The notes below the pieces were generated by a model, which had not been told where the DNA came from, ran no database searches, and saw only the letters and a list, made by a program, of their open reading frames with translations. This document shows, piece after piece, positions 1 to 9,118 of a stretch of DNA of 64,000 bases (its first letter is position 1; each line of letters begins with the position of its first letter). A program made the position numbers and the translations under genes. The stretch comes from Opitutia bacterium (GTDB taxonomy: Bacteria; Verrucomicrobiota; Verrucomicrobiia; Opitutales; Opitutaceae). Location: contig JACRHT010000017.1 of assembly GCA_016217545.1 (NCBI GenBank), positions 930,001-994,000 of the forward strand, given 5' to 3'.

Positions 1-17
1 CTGCTTCGCTCCTCCCC

Positions 18-1214
18 GTGGCCAATCCACCGCCGCCTCCGACCGTCCCGCAGATCTTCCTCGCCGCGCTGCGCCTCGGTTGCACGTCGTTCGGCGGACC
101 GGTCGCGCACCTCGCCTACTTCCGCCGCGACTACGTCGAGCGCCGCCGCTGGATCGACGAGGCGCACTACGCCGACCTCGTCGCGCTCTGCCAATTCCTC
201 CCCGGCCCCGCGAGCAGCCAGACCGGCTTCGGTCTCGGCTACCTCTGGCGCGGCTGGGCCGGCGGGATCGCCGCGTGGCTCGGCTTCACGCTGCCGAGCG
301 CCGCGCTGATGACGGCCTTCGCGCTCGGCACGGGACAACTCAGCGCGCTCCTCGGCACCGGCTGGCTGCACGGCCTCAAACTCGCCGCCGTCGCCGTCGT
401 CGCCCAAGCCGTGCTCGCGATGTGGCGCACGCTCGCCCCCGACACCACGCGCTCCGCCCTCGTGCTCGCCAGCGCCACCACGCTGCTGCTCGCACCCGTC
501 GCGTGGATGCAGTTCGCCGTGATCGTCGCCGGCGCTGCCATTGGCGTCGCGTGGCTCCATCGTGACCGCACCGCGAAGCCGCAACGCCCCGCCGCAGCGT
601 CCGCGCTTCCGTCCTTCCGCGCTTCCGCGATTTTTCTGGCGGTATTCCTCTGCCTCCTCGTCGCGTTTCCGGCAATTTGCCGTAATACGGCAAATTGGCC
701 TGCGGCGTTGGCGGACAAATGCTACCGCGCCGGCGCGCTCGTCTTTGGCGGCGGCCATGTCGTGCTGCCGCTGCTGCAGCGCGAGTTCGTCGCAACGGAC
801 GGCGTCACGGCGGAGCAATTCCTCGCCGGTTACGGCGCGGCGCAGGCGATGCCGGGACCGCTCTTCACGTTCGCTGCCTTCCTCGGCGGGACCACGCACG
901 GCATCGCCGGCGCGGCGTGGGCCACGCTCTGGATTTTTCTTCCCGGCCTGCTGCTCGTCGCCGCCGCACTGCCCTTCTGGCAAACGCTCCGCACCGATCC
1001 GCGCGCGCAAGCCGCTCTGCGGGGCGCCAACGCCGCCGTCGTCGGCCTGCTGCTCGCCGCGCTCATTCACCCGATCGGCCGCGCGGCGCTCGGCGATTGG
1101 CGCAGCGCGGTGCTCGTCGCCGCGGCGTTCATCGCGCTGCTCGTGCCCCGCGTGCCGGCGTGGGCCGTCGTGCTCGCCTGCGCAGTCACAGCGCAACTTA
1201 TCGGACTCGCTTAA
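18..1214 (+). CDS. chrA: Chromate transporter, CHR (ChrA) family
   Basis: Inner-membrane transporter of the CHR family, which exports chromate or takes part in sulfate/chromate exchange. The protein is 398 residues, the usual long two-domain form. The N-terminal half carries FGGPVAHLAYFR (about residues 26-37) and FLPGPASSQ (about 60-68). The second half repeats the fold with FGGGHVVLPLLQ (about 243-254). About a dozen hydrophobic segments are visible. The start is a GTG 17 bases into the window; it fits the family start, though a slightly longer N-terminus cannot be excluded. The linker between the halves contains residues coded by a perfect 25-bp palindrome (673-697), reported separately. 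Family assignment is secure; chromate as the true substrate is inferred from the family. Confidence 0.93.
   Translation: MANPPPPPTVPQIFLAALRLGCTSFGGPVAHLAYFRRDYVERRRWIDEAHYADLVALCQFLPGPASSQTGFGLGYLWRGWAGGIAAWLGFTLPSAALMTAFALGTGQLSALLGTGWLHGLKLAAVAVVAQAVLAMWRTLAPDTTRSALVLASATTLLLAPVAWMQFAVIVAGAAIGVAWLHRDRTAKPQRPAAASALPSFRASAIFLAVFLCLLVAFPAICRNTANWPAALADKCYRAGALVFGGGHVVLPLLQREFVATDGVTAEQFLAGYGAAQAMPGPLFTFAAFLGGTTHGIAGAAWATLWIFLPGLLLVAAALPFWQTLRTDPRAQAALRGANAAVVGLLLAALIHPIGRAALGDWRSAVLVAAAFIALLVPRVPAWAVVLACAVTAQLIGLA
673..697. repeat. 25-bp perfect palindrome inside chrA
   Basis: Left arm CAATTTGCCGTA (673-684), centre A (685), right arm TACGGCAAATTG (686-697). It lies in the inter-domain linker of the chromate transporter and is read in frame. 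The 13-base core GCCGTAATACGGC recurs at 32307-32319 outside any gene. Confidence 0.85.
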
Positions 1215-1288
1215 CGGCGTGATTCCGCGCGTCACGTTTCGCGAAAGCGCTTGCCCTGTGCGCGCCGCGTGCGCATGCCTCCCCGCCG

Positions 1289-1672
1289 ATGCGCCGCAAA
1301 TTCTCCACGATCGCGCTGCTCGTCGCCTGGCTTTGTGCCAATGGCGCGGTGTGGAACGTCGTGCAGGTCGTCGCGTGGGCGAAGATGTTTCAGGACTACT
1401 CCGCCGTCATGCCGGTGCACGAGGCGCTGCGCGTGACCTTCGTCGGCGGCGAGGCGTGCGACCTCTGTCACGTTGCCCAATCCGCGCAGGACACCGCGCG
1501 CGACCAATTGCCGCGCGACGACGCCCTCGGCGGCAGCGACCGTGTCGTCCTCGCTTTTCACGCCACGCCTCCGGTCGTGGTGATCGCTCCTGATTTCGCC
1601 TGGCCGGGCCTCGCCAACGAGGCCGGCCTCACGCGCACCGATGCGGTGCCCGTGCCGCCCCCGCGCGTTTAA
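1289..1672 (+). CDS. Small membrane-anchored CxxCH protein (unknown function)
   Basis: A 127-residue protein with one N-terminal hydrophobic helix (about residues 7-29), so probably a signal anchor, and one CDLCH motif at about 57-61. CxxCH is the covalent heme c attachment motif, but it also occurs in small metal-associated proteins such as the DUF2946 group, which often sit beside copper genes. No axial Met ligand is obvious, so heme binding is uncertain. It stands 136 bases before the OprC-type copper receptor on the same strand, which suggests a role in copper handling. The tail is Pro/Val-rich and looks disordered. The function is an inference from context. Confidence 0.7.
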   Translation: MRRKFSTIALLVAWLCANGAVWNVVQVVAWAKMFQDYSAVMPVHEALRVTFVGGEACDLCHVAQSAQDTARDQLPRDDALGGSDRVVLAFHATPPVVVIAPDFAWPGLANEAGLTRTDAVPVPPPRV

Positions 1673-1808
1673 CGCGCCCCCGAGCCCTCCCACCACGCTC
1701 CCGTCGACGCGCGCCTCGTAGCGCTGCGTCCGTTGCGTTTGGCCGCGCCGGCCTCCGTCCGCGCGCGCACGTCCCCGTCTCCCTGCGCGTTTTTCGCGCT
1801 CCTTCGTC

Positions 1809-3890
1809 ATGCACTCGTTTTTCCGTTTCGCCGCTTCCCTCTCTCTCACGGCTCTGGTCGCCACCGCGTCCGAGCCCGCCTCTCCACCCGCCCGCGAGCC
1901 CGCCGTCGAACTCGACCCGTTGGTCGTCACCGGCGCCAGGGCCGCGCAGCCGCTCGTCGTCACCACTGATCCGAAAGCCCCCGCGCAACCCATGCCCGCG
2001 CACGATGGCGCCGATGCGCTGCGCGCCGTGCCGGGCTTCGCCGTCATTCGCAAAGGCGGCACCGACGGCGATCCCGTGCTCCGCGGCATGGCCGGCTCGC
2101 GCCTCGGCGTGCAGCTCGACGGCCAGTGCATCTTCGGCGGCTGCGGCAACCGCATGGATCCGCCGACCGCCTACGTTTTTCCCGCCGCCTACGACCGCAT
2201 CACCGTCGTGAAGGGCCCGCAATCCGTCCTCCATGGTCCGGGCAACAGCGCCGGCGTCGTGCTCTTCGAGCGCACTTACCGCCGTCTCGCCGCGCGCGAG
2301 TCGTCGCTCTTCGGCTCCGTCACCGCCGGCAGTTTCGGGCGCTTCGACGCCGTGGCCGACGCCCGCACCGGCGCGCCCGACTGGCAAGTCCGCGCCACCG
2401 GCACCACCACGCGCGCCGACGACTACGCCGACGGCGCGGGCCGCGATGTGCACAGCGCCTACAAGCGCTGGAGCGCAAACGCCACCGCCGCCTGGACGCC
2501 GGACGCGCTCACGTTCGTCGAACTCTCCGGCGCGGTCAGCGACGGCGAGGCAGCCTACGCCGACCGCGCGATGGACGGCGTGAAATTCGCCCGCGAGAAC
2601 TACGCGCTCCGCCTCCGCCGCGAACAACTCACCCCGCTCGTCGCCGCCGTCGAGCTGCGCGGTTTCCACAACTACGTCGACCACGTGATGGACAACTACT
2701 CGCTGCGGCCGTTCGCCGCATCGATGATGATGCCCAATCCCGCCGTCGCCAACCCCGACCGCGAGACCACCGGCGCCACCGCGCAACTCGAGCTCACGCC
2801 GGGCGAGTCCACGCGCCTCACGCTCGGCGCCGACACGCAGACCAACCTCCACACCGTCCGGTCGACGATGAACGAGACGACGATGCCCTATGAGGCGATG
2901 GCCCGCGTCCGCGACGCCCGTTTCAAACAACGCGGTCTCTTCGGCGAGGCCGCCATCGCGCCCGCGCCCGGCTCGCGCGCCTACGCCGGCGCACGCCTCG
3001 ACCGCTGGGAAGCCACCGACAGCCGCGCTGCGGTCGCGCTCTCGATGATGAGCACCGCGCCGAATCCCTCCGCCGGCCACACGCGCACCAGCGATCTTGC
3101 CAGCGGCTTCGTCCGCTACGAACGCGACCTCGGCACGTCCGGTCGAGCCACGACGCTCTTCGCCGGTCTCGGCCGCACGCAGCGCTATCCTGACTATTGG
3201 GAGGCGATCAAGAACGAGTCCACGGACAGCGTGACCGCCTTCGGCACGCGTCCCGAGACCACCACGCAGCTCGACGTCGGCGCGATCGGCAAACTCGGCG
3301 CGCTCGAGTGGAACGCCTCGCTCTTCGCTGCGCGCATCGACGACTTCATCCTCGTCCAGAGCGGCTTCACGAAACCGTCCGGCATGATGGGCACGCGCAG
3401 CGCCGTCGTGACGCGGAACATCGACGCCACCACGCGCGGCGGCGAGGCCGGCCTCGTGTGGCGCTTCGCCTCCGACTGGAAACTCGACGCCTCGCTCGCC
3501 TACGTGCACGGCGCGAACGACACCGACGCGCGCCCACTCGCGCAGCTCCCGCCGCTCGAGTCACGCCTCGCCCTCGCCTACACGCGCCCGACATGGTCGG
3601 CCGGCGCGCTCCTCCGCGCCGTCGCGCGCCAGAATCGCGTCGCGATCGGCCAAGGCAACATCGTCGGACAGGATCTCGGCGAGACCGCCGGCTTCGGCAC
3701 GCTCTCGCTGCACGCCAGTTGGAAACCCACCACGCGCGCCCGCCTCTCCGCCGGCGTGGACAATGTCTTCGACCGCGCCTTCGCGGAACACCTCAGCAAA
3801 TCCGGCGCGATGGTCTCCGGCTTCGTCCAGACCGCGCGCGTCAACGAGCCTGGCCGCACACTCTGGCTCAAACTCGACGTCACCCTCTGA
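1809..3890 (+). CDS. TonB-dependent copper receptor, OprC/NosA type
   Basis: Outer-membrane receptor of 693 residues with a signal peptide, a plug domain and a 22-strand-type beta barrel. The plug has the hallmark DGQCIFGGCGNRMDPPTAY near residue 104 and VVKGPQSVLHGPGNSAGVV after it. These closely resemble the copper receptors OprC and NosA, where Cys and Met residues of the plug and loops bind Cu(I). A further Met cluster, SMMMPNPAVANPDRET, occurs near residue 303. The protein ends with the usual aromatic/hydrophobic strand WLKLDVTL. It heads the copper run that ends with the CusF-like protein at 9115. The ATG lies in front of a clear hydrophobic leader. The copper assignment rests on the motif match. 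Confidence 0.9.
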   Translation: MHSFFRFAASLSLTALVATASEPASPPAREPAVELDPLVVTGARAAQPLVVTTDPKAPAQPMPAHDGADALRAVPGFAVIRKGGTDGDPVLRGMAGSRLGVQLDGQCIFGGCGNRMDPPTAYVFPAAYDRITVVKGPQSVLHGPGNSAGVVLFERTYRRLAARESSLFGSVTAGSFGRFDAVADARTGAPDWQVRATGTTTRADDYADGAGRDVHSAYKRWSANATAAWTPDALTFVELSGAVSDGEAAYADRAMDGVKFARENYALRLRREQLTPLVAAVELRGFHNYVDHVMDNYSLRPFAASMMMPNPAVANPDRETTGATAQLELTPGESTRLTLGADTQTNLHTVRSTMNETTMPYEAMARVRDARFKQRGLFGEAAIAPAPGSRAYAGARLDRWEATDSRAAVALSMMSTAPNPSAGHTRTSDLASGFVRYERDLGTSGRATTLFAGLGRTQRYPDYWEAIKNESTDSVTAFGTRPETTTQLDVGAIGKLGALEWNASLFAARIDDFILVQSGFTKPSGMMGTRSAVVTRNIDATTRGGEAGLVWRFASDWKLDASLAYVHGANDTDARPLAQLPPLESRLALAYTRPTWSAGALLRAVARQNRVAIGQGNIVGQDLGETAGFGTLSLHASWKPTTRARLSAGVDNVFDRAFAEHLSKSGAMVSGFVQTARVNEPGRTLWLKLDVTL

Positions 3891-3991
3891 CCTTCCCTCC
3901 ACGACTTGGGCCGCTCCGGCGGAAAAACCGTCATTTGTCCTGTCGGGTTTTTCATAAGAGCGCCGGGGCGGCCCTCCTCTTTCGCAACACC

Positions 3992-4507
3992 ATGAAATCA
4001 TTCCGCTCCACCCGCGTTGCCGCGTTCACCGCCGGCCTCGCCCTCCTCACGCTCGCCGGCTGTTCGAAATCCGGCTCCGAAGCCACCGCGCCCACCGCAG
4101 CGACCGAGTCCCCCGAGGACGCGCTCGCGCGCCAGGTGCTAGCCGGCAAAGCCGTTTTCGAAAAAGTCTGCGCCGTCTGCCACCAAGCCAATGGCCAGGG
4201 CGTGCCGGCCGTTTTCCCGCCGCTCGCCGGATCGCCGCTCATCACCGAAGCCGATCCAGGCAAGATCATCCGCGCCACGCTCCACGGCCTCCAAGGCCCG
4301 ATCACCGTCAACGGCCACGAGTTCAACAGCGTCATGCCGCCGCAAGGCCCCGTGCTCAACGACGCTGACCTCGCCGCCGCGATCACCTACGCGCGCAACT
4401 CCTGGGGCAACCAAGCCCCCGCCGTCACCGCCGAACAGGTCTCCGTCATCCGCCTCACCGTGAAGCGCGACAAGTTCTGGACCTGGGAAGAACTCAACGC
4501 GCGCTGA
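3992..4507 (+). CDS. Lipoprotein monoheme cytochrome c
   Basis: A 171-residue periplasmic, membrane-tethered class I cytochrome c. A lipobox (LTLAGC, Cys at about 24) follows the signal sequence. CAVCH at about 59-63 binds heme, and the Met of SVMPPQGP (about 114) is the likely second axial ligand. An extra C-terminal stretch of about 30 residues (VIRLTVKRDKFWTWEELNAR) follows the cytochrome fold. It lies between two TonB-dependent receptors. Cytochrome c subunits are common in copper-linked loci (for example electron donors to cupric reductases or oxidases), but no partner reductase is visible here, so its electron route is unknown. The ATG at 3992 gives the complete signal peptide. Confidence 0.9.
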   Translation: MKSFRSTRVAAFTAGLALLTLAGCSKSGSEATAPTAATESPEDALARQVLAGKAVFEKVCAVCHQANGQGVPAVFPPLAGSPLITEADPGKIIRATLHGLQGPITVNGHEFNSVMPPQGPVLNDADLAAAITYARNSWGNQAPAVTAEQVSVIRLTVKRDKFWTWEELNAR

Positions 4508-4541
4508 ACCCGAACCCTCCACCGTCACCGTGTATTTCGTC

Positions 4542-6794
4542 ATGAAGCCATCCACGCTCCCTTCTCTCACGCTCCTTGCGTTGCTCGCCACGACCGGCCT
4601 GCGCGCCCAAACCGCGCCCGCCGCCCCGGCCGGCGACGCCAAACCCGAGGTCGTCAAACTCGACGAGTTCGAAGTCACCGCGGAAAAGCAAAAGGACTTC
4701 TCGCTCCCGCTCGATTCCGCGCCCGCCACCGGCTCGCGTCTCGGTCTCTCCAACCGCGACCTTCCCGCCTCCGTCTCGATCGTCTCGCAGGAAGTGATGC
4801 AACTGCGCGGCCTCCGCACTGCCGTCGAAGCGGTCGAGGCCGCCGTCGGCATGACCGGCGGCACGCAGTTCGGCTCGATCCCGACCTACTCCACGCGCGG
4901 CTTTGGCTCGAACTCTGTCACCATCATGCGCGACGGCATCCGTCAGAACACCGCGTCGCAATCCTCGCGCACCGTCGACTCGTTCCTCCTCGACCGCGTC
5001 GAGATCCTCAAAGGCCCCGCCTCGCTCATGTTCGGCGAAGGCGCCATTGGCGGCGCGGTGAACTATCTCTCGAAACCGCCGAGCGCGCGCGCCGGCGGCG
5101 AAGCCTTTGCCTCCATCGGCGCGTGGGACAGCTACCGCTACGGCCTCGGCTGGGGCGGCCCGCTTCCGCTCGGCAAGACAGGCAGCGTCACCTCGCGCAT
5201 CGACTACTCGCACAACGAGACCGCCGGCTACGTTGACCGCAACGCCCAGCGTTACGACGGCCTCGCCGCCGCGCTCAGCTGGCAAGTCAACGACGCGTTG
5301 AAACTCACCTTCAACACCACCGGCCTGAAAGACTGGAACGAGTCCTACTACGGCAATCCGGTTGTCTACGACGGCGTGATCAACACCACCGTCGCCAATT
5401 CGCCGGTCGAAGTCCGCACGTTCAACAGCGCCACCGACCGCATGGTGAATCCCCGCATCGAGCCCGCCGCGCGCCGCACCAACTACAACATCCTCGATAA
5501 CTACGCGAAGACCGAGAACACCTTCTCGCGCCTCCGCGCCGAGCTGCGCCTCTCGCCCGAGTGGGAAATTCGCAACGAAGCCTACCTCGCCACGCAGCTC
5601 CTCAAGTGGCGCAACCTCGAGGCCAACGTCTGGAATCCCGTCACGCAGCTCGTCTCGCGCTCCTCGTTTCTCCACATCTACCGCGACGACATCCTCAGCG
5701 GCGACCGCCTCGACGCCATCTACAAGGGCACGCTCGCCGGCCGGCCGAACCGCGTGATCGTCGGCGGCTTCTTCGAGCGCAACAACCTCACGCGCGGCGG
5801 CACGCCAGCCGGCCTCGCCACCATCGCCACCAGCGTGACGCTCCTCAATCCCGCGCAGACCTACGGCCCCGGCAACCCCGATCAGTTCCTCAAGACCTCG
5901 CACATCGTGATCGACACCCTCGCGTTCTACCTCGAGGACGCCCTCGACCTCACGCCCTCGCTCAAACTCGTCGCCGGCCTGCGTCACGACTCCATCGACC
6001 TCCAACGCGACACGCTCGTCACGCCCACCACCGCCTTCGCCACCTACACGAAAAGCTATTCCCCGTGGACCGGTCGCGGCGGCCTCGTCTGGTCCGTGAT
6101 GAAAGACCTGAACCTCTACGCCAGCTACAGCCGCGCCGCCGAGCCCACCACGCAACTCGTCTCGTTCACCGCCACGTCGAACGACTTCGCCCTGCAAACC
6201 GGCCGCCAATACGAAGTCGGCCTCAAGGGCTCGCTCAGCAGAAACCTCGACGCCACGCTCGCGCTCTTCGACATCGAGAAGAACAACCTCCTCGCCTCCA
6301 CGCTCGACCCGCTCACCGGCCTGCGCATCTCGCAGCAGATCGGCGCGCAAAACTCCCGCGGCGTCGAAGCCGCGCTCGCGTGGTCACCCGCTCCCGGCTG
6401 GCGCCTCGAGGGCAACGCCGCGTGGACCGACGCGTGGTATGGCTCCTTCGCCGAGAACCTCGGCACCGGCGTCATCAACCGCAGCGGCAACACACCGTCG
6501 AACGTCCCCGAGTGGGTTCTCGGCTTCTTCGCCTCGAAGCGCTTCGCCAACGGCTTCGCGCTCAACGCCGCCGTTCGCCACGTCAGCGACCGCTTCGCCA
6601 ACAACAACAACTCCGTCGTCGCCTCCGGCTACACCACCGTCGACGCCGGCGTGAGCTACACGTGGCGCCGCCTCGTCTTCAACCTCCGCGGCCGCAACCT
6701 CACCGACGCCGAATACGAACCCGTCGCCGGCACCACGATGCGCCGCCTCGCCGACCCGATCAGCGCCGAGTTCTCGACGCGCGTGACCTTCTAG
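4542..6794 (+). CDS. TonB-dependent siderophore-type receptor
   Basis: A 750-residue outer-membrane receptor. The leader is followed by VVKLDEFEVTAEK, the TonB-box-containing N-terminus typical of Opitutaceae receptors. The plug includes SVSIVSQEVMQLRGL and VEILKGPASLMFGEGAIGG, the pattern of the ferric-siderophore subfamily. The barrel ends in EFSTRVTF with the terminal Phe needed for outer-membrane insertion. An in-frame GTG at 4530 would add four residues; I chose the ATG at 4542 because it opens directly into the signal peptide. It follows the cytochrome by 34 bases and so is probably cotranscribed. The substrate could be a siderophore or, given the neighbours, a chalkophore or other copper chelate; this cannot be decided from sequence alone. 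Confidence 0.88.
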   Translation: MKPSTLPSLTLLALLATTGLRAQTAPAAPAGDAKPEVVKLDEFEVTAEKQKDFSLPLDSAPATGSRLGLSNRDLPASVSIVSQEVMQLRGLRTAVEAVEAAVGMTGGTQFGSIPTYSTRGFGSNSVTIMRDGIRQNTASQSSRTVDSFLLDRVEILKGPASLMFGEGAIGGAVNYLSKPPSARAGGEAFASIGAWDSYRYGLGWGGPLPLGKTGSVTSRIDYSHNETAGYVDRNAQRYDGLAAALSWQVNDALKLTFNTTGLKDWNESYYGNPVVYDGVINTTVANSPVEVRTFNSATDRMVNPRIEPAARRTNYNILDNYAKTENTFSRLRAELRLSPEWEIRNEAYLATQLLKWRNLEANVWNPVTQLVSRSSFLHIYRDDILSGDRLDAIYKGTLAGRPNRVIVGGFFERNNLTRGGTPAGLATIATSVTLLNPAQTYGPGNPDQFLKTSHIVIDTLAFYLEDALDLTPSLKLVAGLRHDSIDLQRDTLVTPTTAFATYTKSYSPWTGRGGLVWSVMKDLNLYASYSRAAEPTTQLVSFTATSNDFALQTGRQYEVGLKGSLSRNLDATLALFDIEKNNLLASTLDPLTGLRISQQIGAQNSRGVEAALAWSPAPGWRLEGNAAWTDAWYGSFAENLGTGVINRSGNTPSNVPEWVLGFFASKRFANGFALNAAVRHVSDRFANNNNSVVASGYTTVDAGVSYTWRRLVFNLRGRNLTDAEYEPVAGTTMRRLADPISAEFSTRVTF

Positions 6795-6872
6795 CCCATT
6801 GCAGGATGGGAGGGACGGCGCGGGCCGTCCTCACGCCCGCCTCGTCCCTCCTCCGTCCGCCCTCCGCCTCCC

Positions 6873-7688
6873 ATGATCACGACCGCACTCCGCTCCCTCT
6901 CCTTTCTGGCCCTCCTCGCGGCCCCGCTTTCCGCGCACGAATTCTGGCTGCGCCCCTCGTCGCATTTCGCCGCGCCCGACGACACCGTCGAGTTCGCGCT
7001 GCGCGTCGGCACGGACTTCAAAGGCGAGTCCCGTCCCTTCACGCGCGACCTCGTCACCGCGTTTTGCGACATCTCCGCCTCGAGCCGCATCGACGAATAC
7101 TCGCGCGTCCACGCCACCGCCTCCGAGTCGCACACGCTGTCCCTTCCGCTCTCCGGCGCCGGCACGCACCTCCTCGCCGTCGATACCATCGCCAAACCCA
7201 TCACGCTCGAAGCGGAGAAATTCAACGACTACCTGCGCGAAGACGGCCTCGATCACATCCTCGCCCTCCGCGCGGAGCGCGGTCAGGAAAAATCCCCCGG
7301 CCGCGAACTCTACCGCCGCTGCGTCAAAACCCTCGTGCGCGTCGGCGCGGCGTCCGACACCACCTACGCCACCCGCACCGGCCAGCGCCTCGAAATCGTG
7401 CCGCGCGCCGATCCGTTCCGGCTGCGCCCCGGCGGCTCGCTCGGCTTCACCGTGTTCTTCGACGACCAGCCGCTCGCCGGCGCCCTCGTCCGCGCGTGGC
7501 ATCGCCAGGGCGACAAGCTCACCGAACTCCCCGCCCGCACCGCCGCCGACGGCACGGTCGCCTTCACGCTCCCCTCCGCCGGCGATTGGATGATCAGCGT
7601 CGTGCACATGGTCCCGCTCGCCGAGGCACCCGGATACGACTGGCAAAGTTACTGGGGCAATCTCACCTTCGCGGTTCCCACGCCATGA
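6873..7688 (+). CDS. DUF4198-containing secreted protein
   Basis: A 271-residue exported protein with a signal peptide ending before the mature start HEFWLRPS, the signature N-terminus of DUF4198. This family occurs next to metal-uptake receptors and is thought to be periplasmic, with an all-beta build. A second beta domain starts near residue 185 (GSLGFTVFFDDQPLAGALVR). The mature N-terminal His is a candidate metal ligand. The next gene's ATG overlaps this stop (ATGA at 7685-7688), indicating translational coupling. A role in handling copper or another imported metal is inferred from the neighbouring receptors; the biochemical function is unknown. Confidence 0.85.
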   Translation: MITTALRSLSFLALLAAPLSAHEFWLRPSSHFAAPDDTVEFALRVGTDFKGESRPFTRDLVTAFCDISASSRIDEYSRVHATASESHTLSLPLSGAGTHLLAVDTIAKPITLEAEKFNDYLREDGLDHILALRAERGQEKSPGRELYRRCVKTLVRVGAASDTTYATRTGQRLEIVPRADPFRLRPGGSLGFTVFFDDQPLAGALVRAWHRQGDKLTELPARTAADGTVAFTLPSAGDWMISVVHMVPLAEAPGYDWQSYWGNLTFAVPTP

Positions 7689-9118
7689 CACGGACTTTCC
7701 ACGCCGTCCTGCTCAGCCTCGCGTTCTGCGCGCAAACCGCCCACGGCGCCGTGCGCGAGTTCCCGTCGCCCGCTCCCGCCGACACCCAGGAATCGTCGCT
7801 CCACACCGGACCCGACGGAACCACTTACCTGACCTACGCCGGCCCCGGCGTCGCCGCCGGCGAGCGCGCACTGTGGCTCGTCACCCTCGCGCCCGGCGCG
7901 GACGCGTGGAGTGCACCACGACCGATCGTCAGCACGGAACTGCTCATGGAGAACTGGGCCGACTTCGCCTCGCTCACCGTCGGCACCGACGGCCAGCTCT
8001 GGGCGCAGTGGTTTCAAAAGCCCGAAGGCGAAGACGCCCACGGCTACGACGGTTGGTTCTCCCGCTCGCGCGACGGCGGCGCCACGTGGAGCAAACCCGA
8101 CCACCTCGGCCACGAATTCGTCTCGCTCGCTCCGCTCAGCGGCGGACGCTTGCTCGCCGTCTGGCTCGAAGGCGCACGCGTCCGCGATCCCGCGCGAAGC
8201 GCGTCGCGCCGTAGCCTGGGCGAAGGCGGAGCCCAGCCGGCCAAAGACCCCAACGCGCCCTACGCACCCGCGATGCGCCTGAAGTCCCGCCTGCTCGCGT
8301 CCGACGGCGCCACGTTGCAGGACTGGGTTGTCGATCCCGACGTCTGCACCTGTTGCCAGACCACGCTCGCACACCTCGGCGGCGACCGCCTCGTCGTCGC
8401 CTACCGCGGCCACACGCGGGAGGAAATCCGCGACAACCGCATCTGCTTTTTCAACCAGACGATCTGGGGCCCGCCGCGCCCGCTCCACGACGACGGTTGG
8501 AAAATCCCCGCGTGCCCCGTCAACGGCCCCGCGGCCGACGCGCGCGGCGAGTCGCTCGCCATCGCGTGGTTCACCGCCGCCAACGGCATCGCGCGCGTGC
8601 AAGCCAAGGTCTCGCGCGACGGCGGCGTCACCTTCGGCCCCGCGCTCGCCATAGATCTCGGTCGCCCCATCGGTCGCGTCGACCTCGTGAAACTCGCCGA
8701 CAATTCCTCACTCGTCTCCTGGCTCGAGGCGAAGTCGCAGGGCAACGACGCCGGCCTCTACGTGCGCCGCATTTTCCCCGACGGCACGCTCTCCGCGCCG
8801 CAGCTCGTCGCCGCGACGTCCTCGGTCCGCGCCAGCGGCTTCGCGCGCATGGCCGCGCGGCGCGACGGCGACGGCCTCACCGCCCTCATCAGCTGGACCG
8901 ACGCCGTCCCCAAGGACGCCTCCAACCCGAAATCCCCCGCCGCCACGCAAATCCACACCGCACTGATCAACGCCGCCGCGCTGAAACCCGCCCCCGCCCC
9001 GAGCGCGAGCGCCACCACTCCGCGCCCGCTCGCCGTCGTCCGCGGCGACGAACTCGCGCTCCTAGAGATTTGCGAACCCACCGCGCCCACTCATCCTTCC
9101 GTCAACGATTCACCATGA
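7685..9118 (+). CDS. Exported BNR/Asp-box repeat (sialidase-fold) protein
   Basis: A 477-residue exported protein with a sialidase-like beta-propeller fold. Asp-box motifs are visible as SRDGGATWS (about 127) and SRDGGVTFG (about 312). It lacks a convincing sialidase catalytic set, so a hydrolase function is doubtful. A conserved-looking cysteine knot DPDVCTCCQTT (about 218) could bind metal. It is coupled by 4-base overlaps both to the DUF4198 gene before it and to the CusF-like gene after it, so it belongs to a metal-handling operon. Residues about 169-187 (ARSASRRSLGEGGAQ) are coded by a palindromic insertion (8189-8243) and are unlike the rest of the protein. Boundaries are secure; function is not known. 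Confidence 0.85.
   Translation: MTRTFHAVLLSLAFCAQTAHGAVREFPSPAPADTQESSLHTGPDGTTYLTYAGPGVAAGERALWLVTLAPGADAWSAPRPIVSTELLMENWADFASLTVGTDGQLWAQWFQKPEGEDAHGYDGWFSRSRDGGATWSKPDHLGHEFVSLAPLSGGRLLAVWLEGARVRDPARSASRRSLGEGGAQPAKDPNAPYAPAMRLKSRLLASDGATLQDWVVDPDVCTCCQTTLAHLGGDRLVVAYRGHTREEIRDNRICFFNQTIWGPPRPLHDDGWKIPACPVNGPAADARGESLAIAWFTAANGIARVQAKVSRDGGVTFGPALAIDLGRPIGRVDLVKLADNSSLVSWLEAKSQGNDAGLYVRRIFPDGTLSAPQLVAATSSVRASGFARMAARRDGDGLTALISWTDAVPKDASNPKSPAATQIHTALINAAALKPAPAPSASATTPRPLAVVRGDELALLEICEPTAPTHPSVNDSP
8189..8243. repeat. Palindromic element read in frame in the BNR gene
   Basis: The segment contains the short palindrome GCGCGAAGCGC (8192-8202) and a hairpin with stem CTGGGC (8216-8221) / GCCCAG (8231-8236) around the loop GAAGGCGGA. 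Translated, it gives the Arg/Ser/Gly-rich peptide SASRRSLGEGG, foreign to the propeller around it. It looks like a REP-type element tolerated in a surface loop. Confidence 0.65.

Noticed and set aside
1629-3509. A 626-codon minus-strand frame opposite the copper receptor
   Set aside because: Same GC-driven shadow; the plus-strand receptor has clear motifs.
5561-9118. A 1185-codon open frame starting inside the siderophore receptor
   Set aside because: The first two thirds are an out-of-frame shadow of the receptor and DUF4198 genes; only 7685-9118 has a signal peptide and BNR motifs.
7685-9118. Calling the BNR protein a sialidase
   Set aside because: Asp boxes only mark the propeller fold; the catalytic Arg triad and Tyr/Glu pair are not evident and the context is metal handling.
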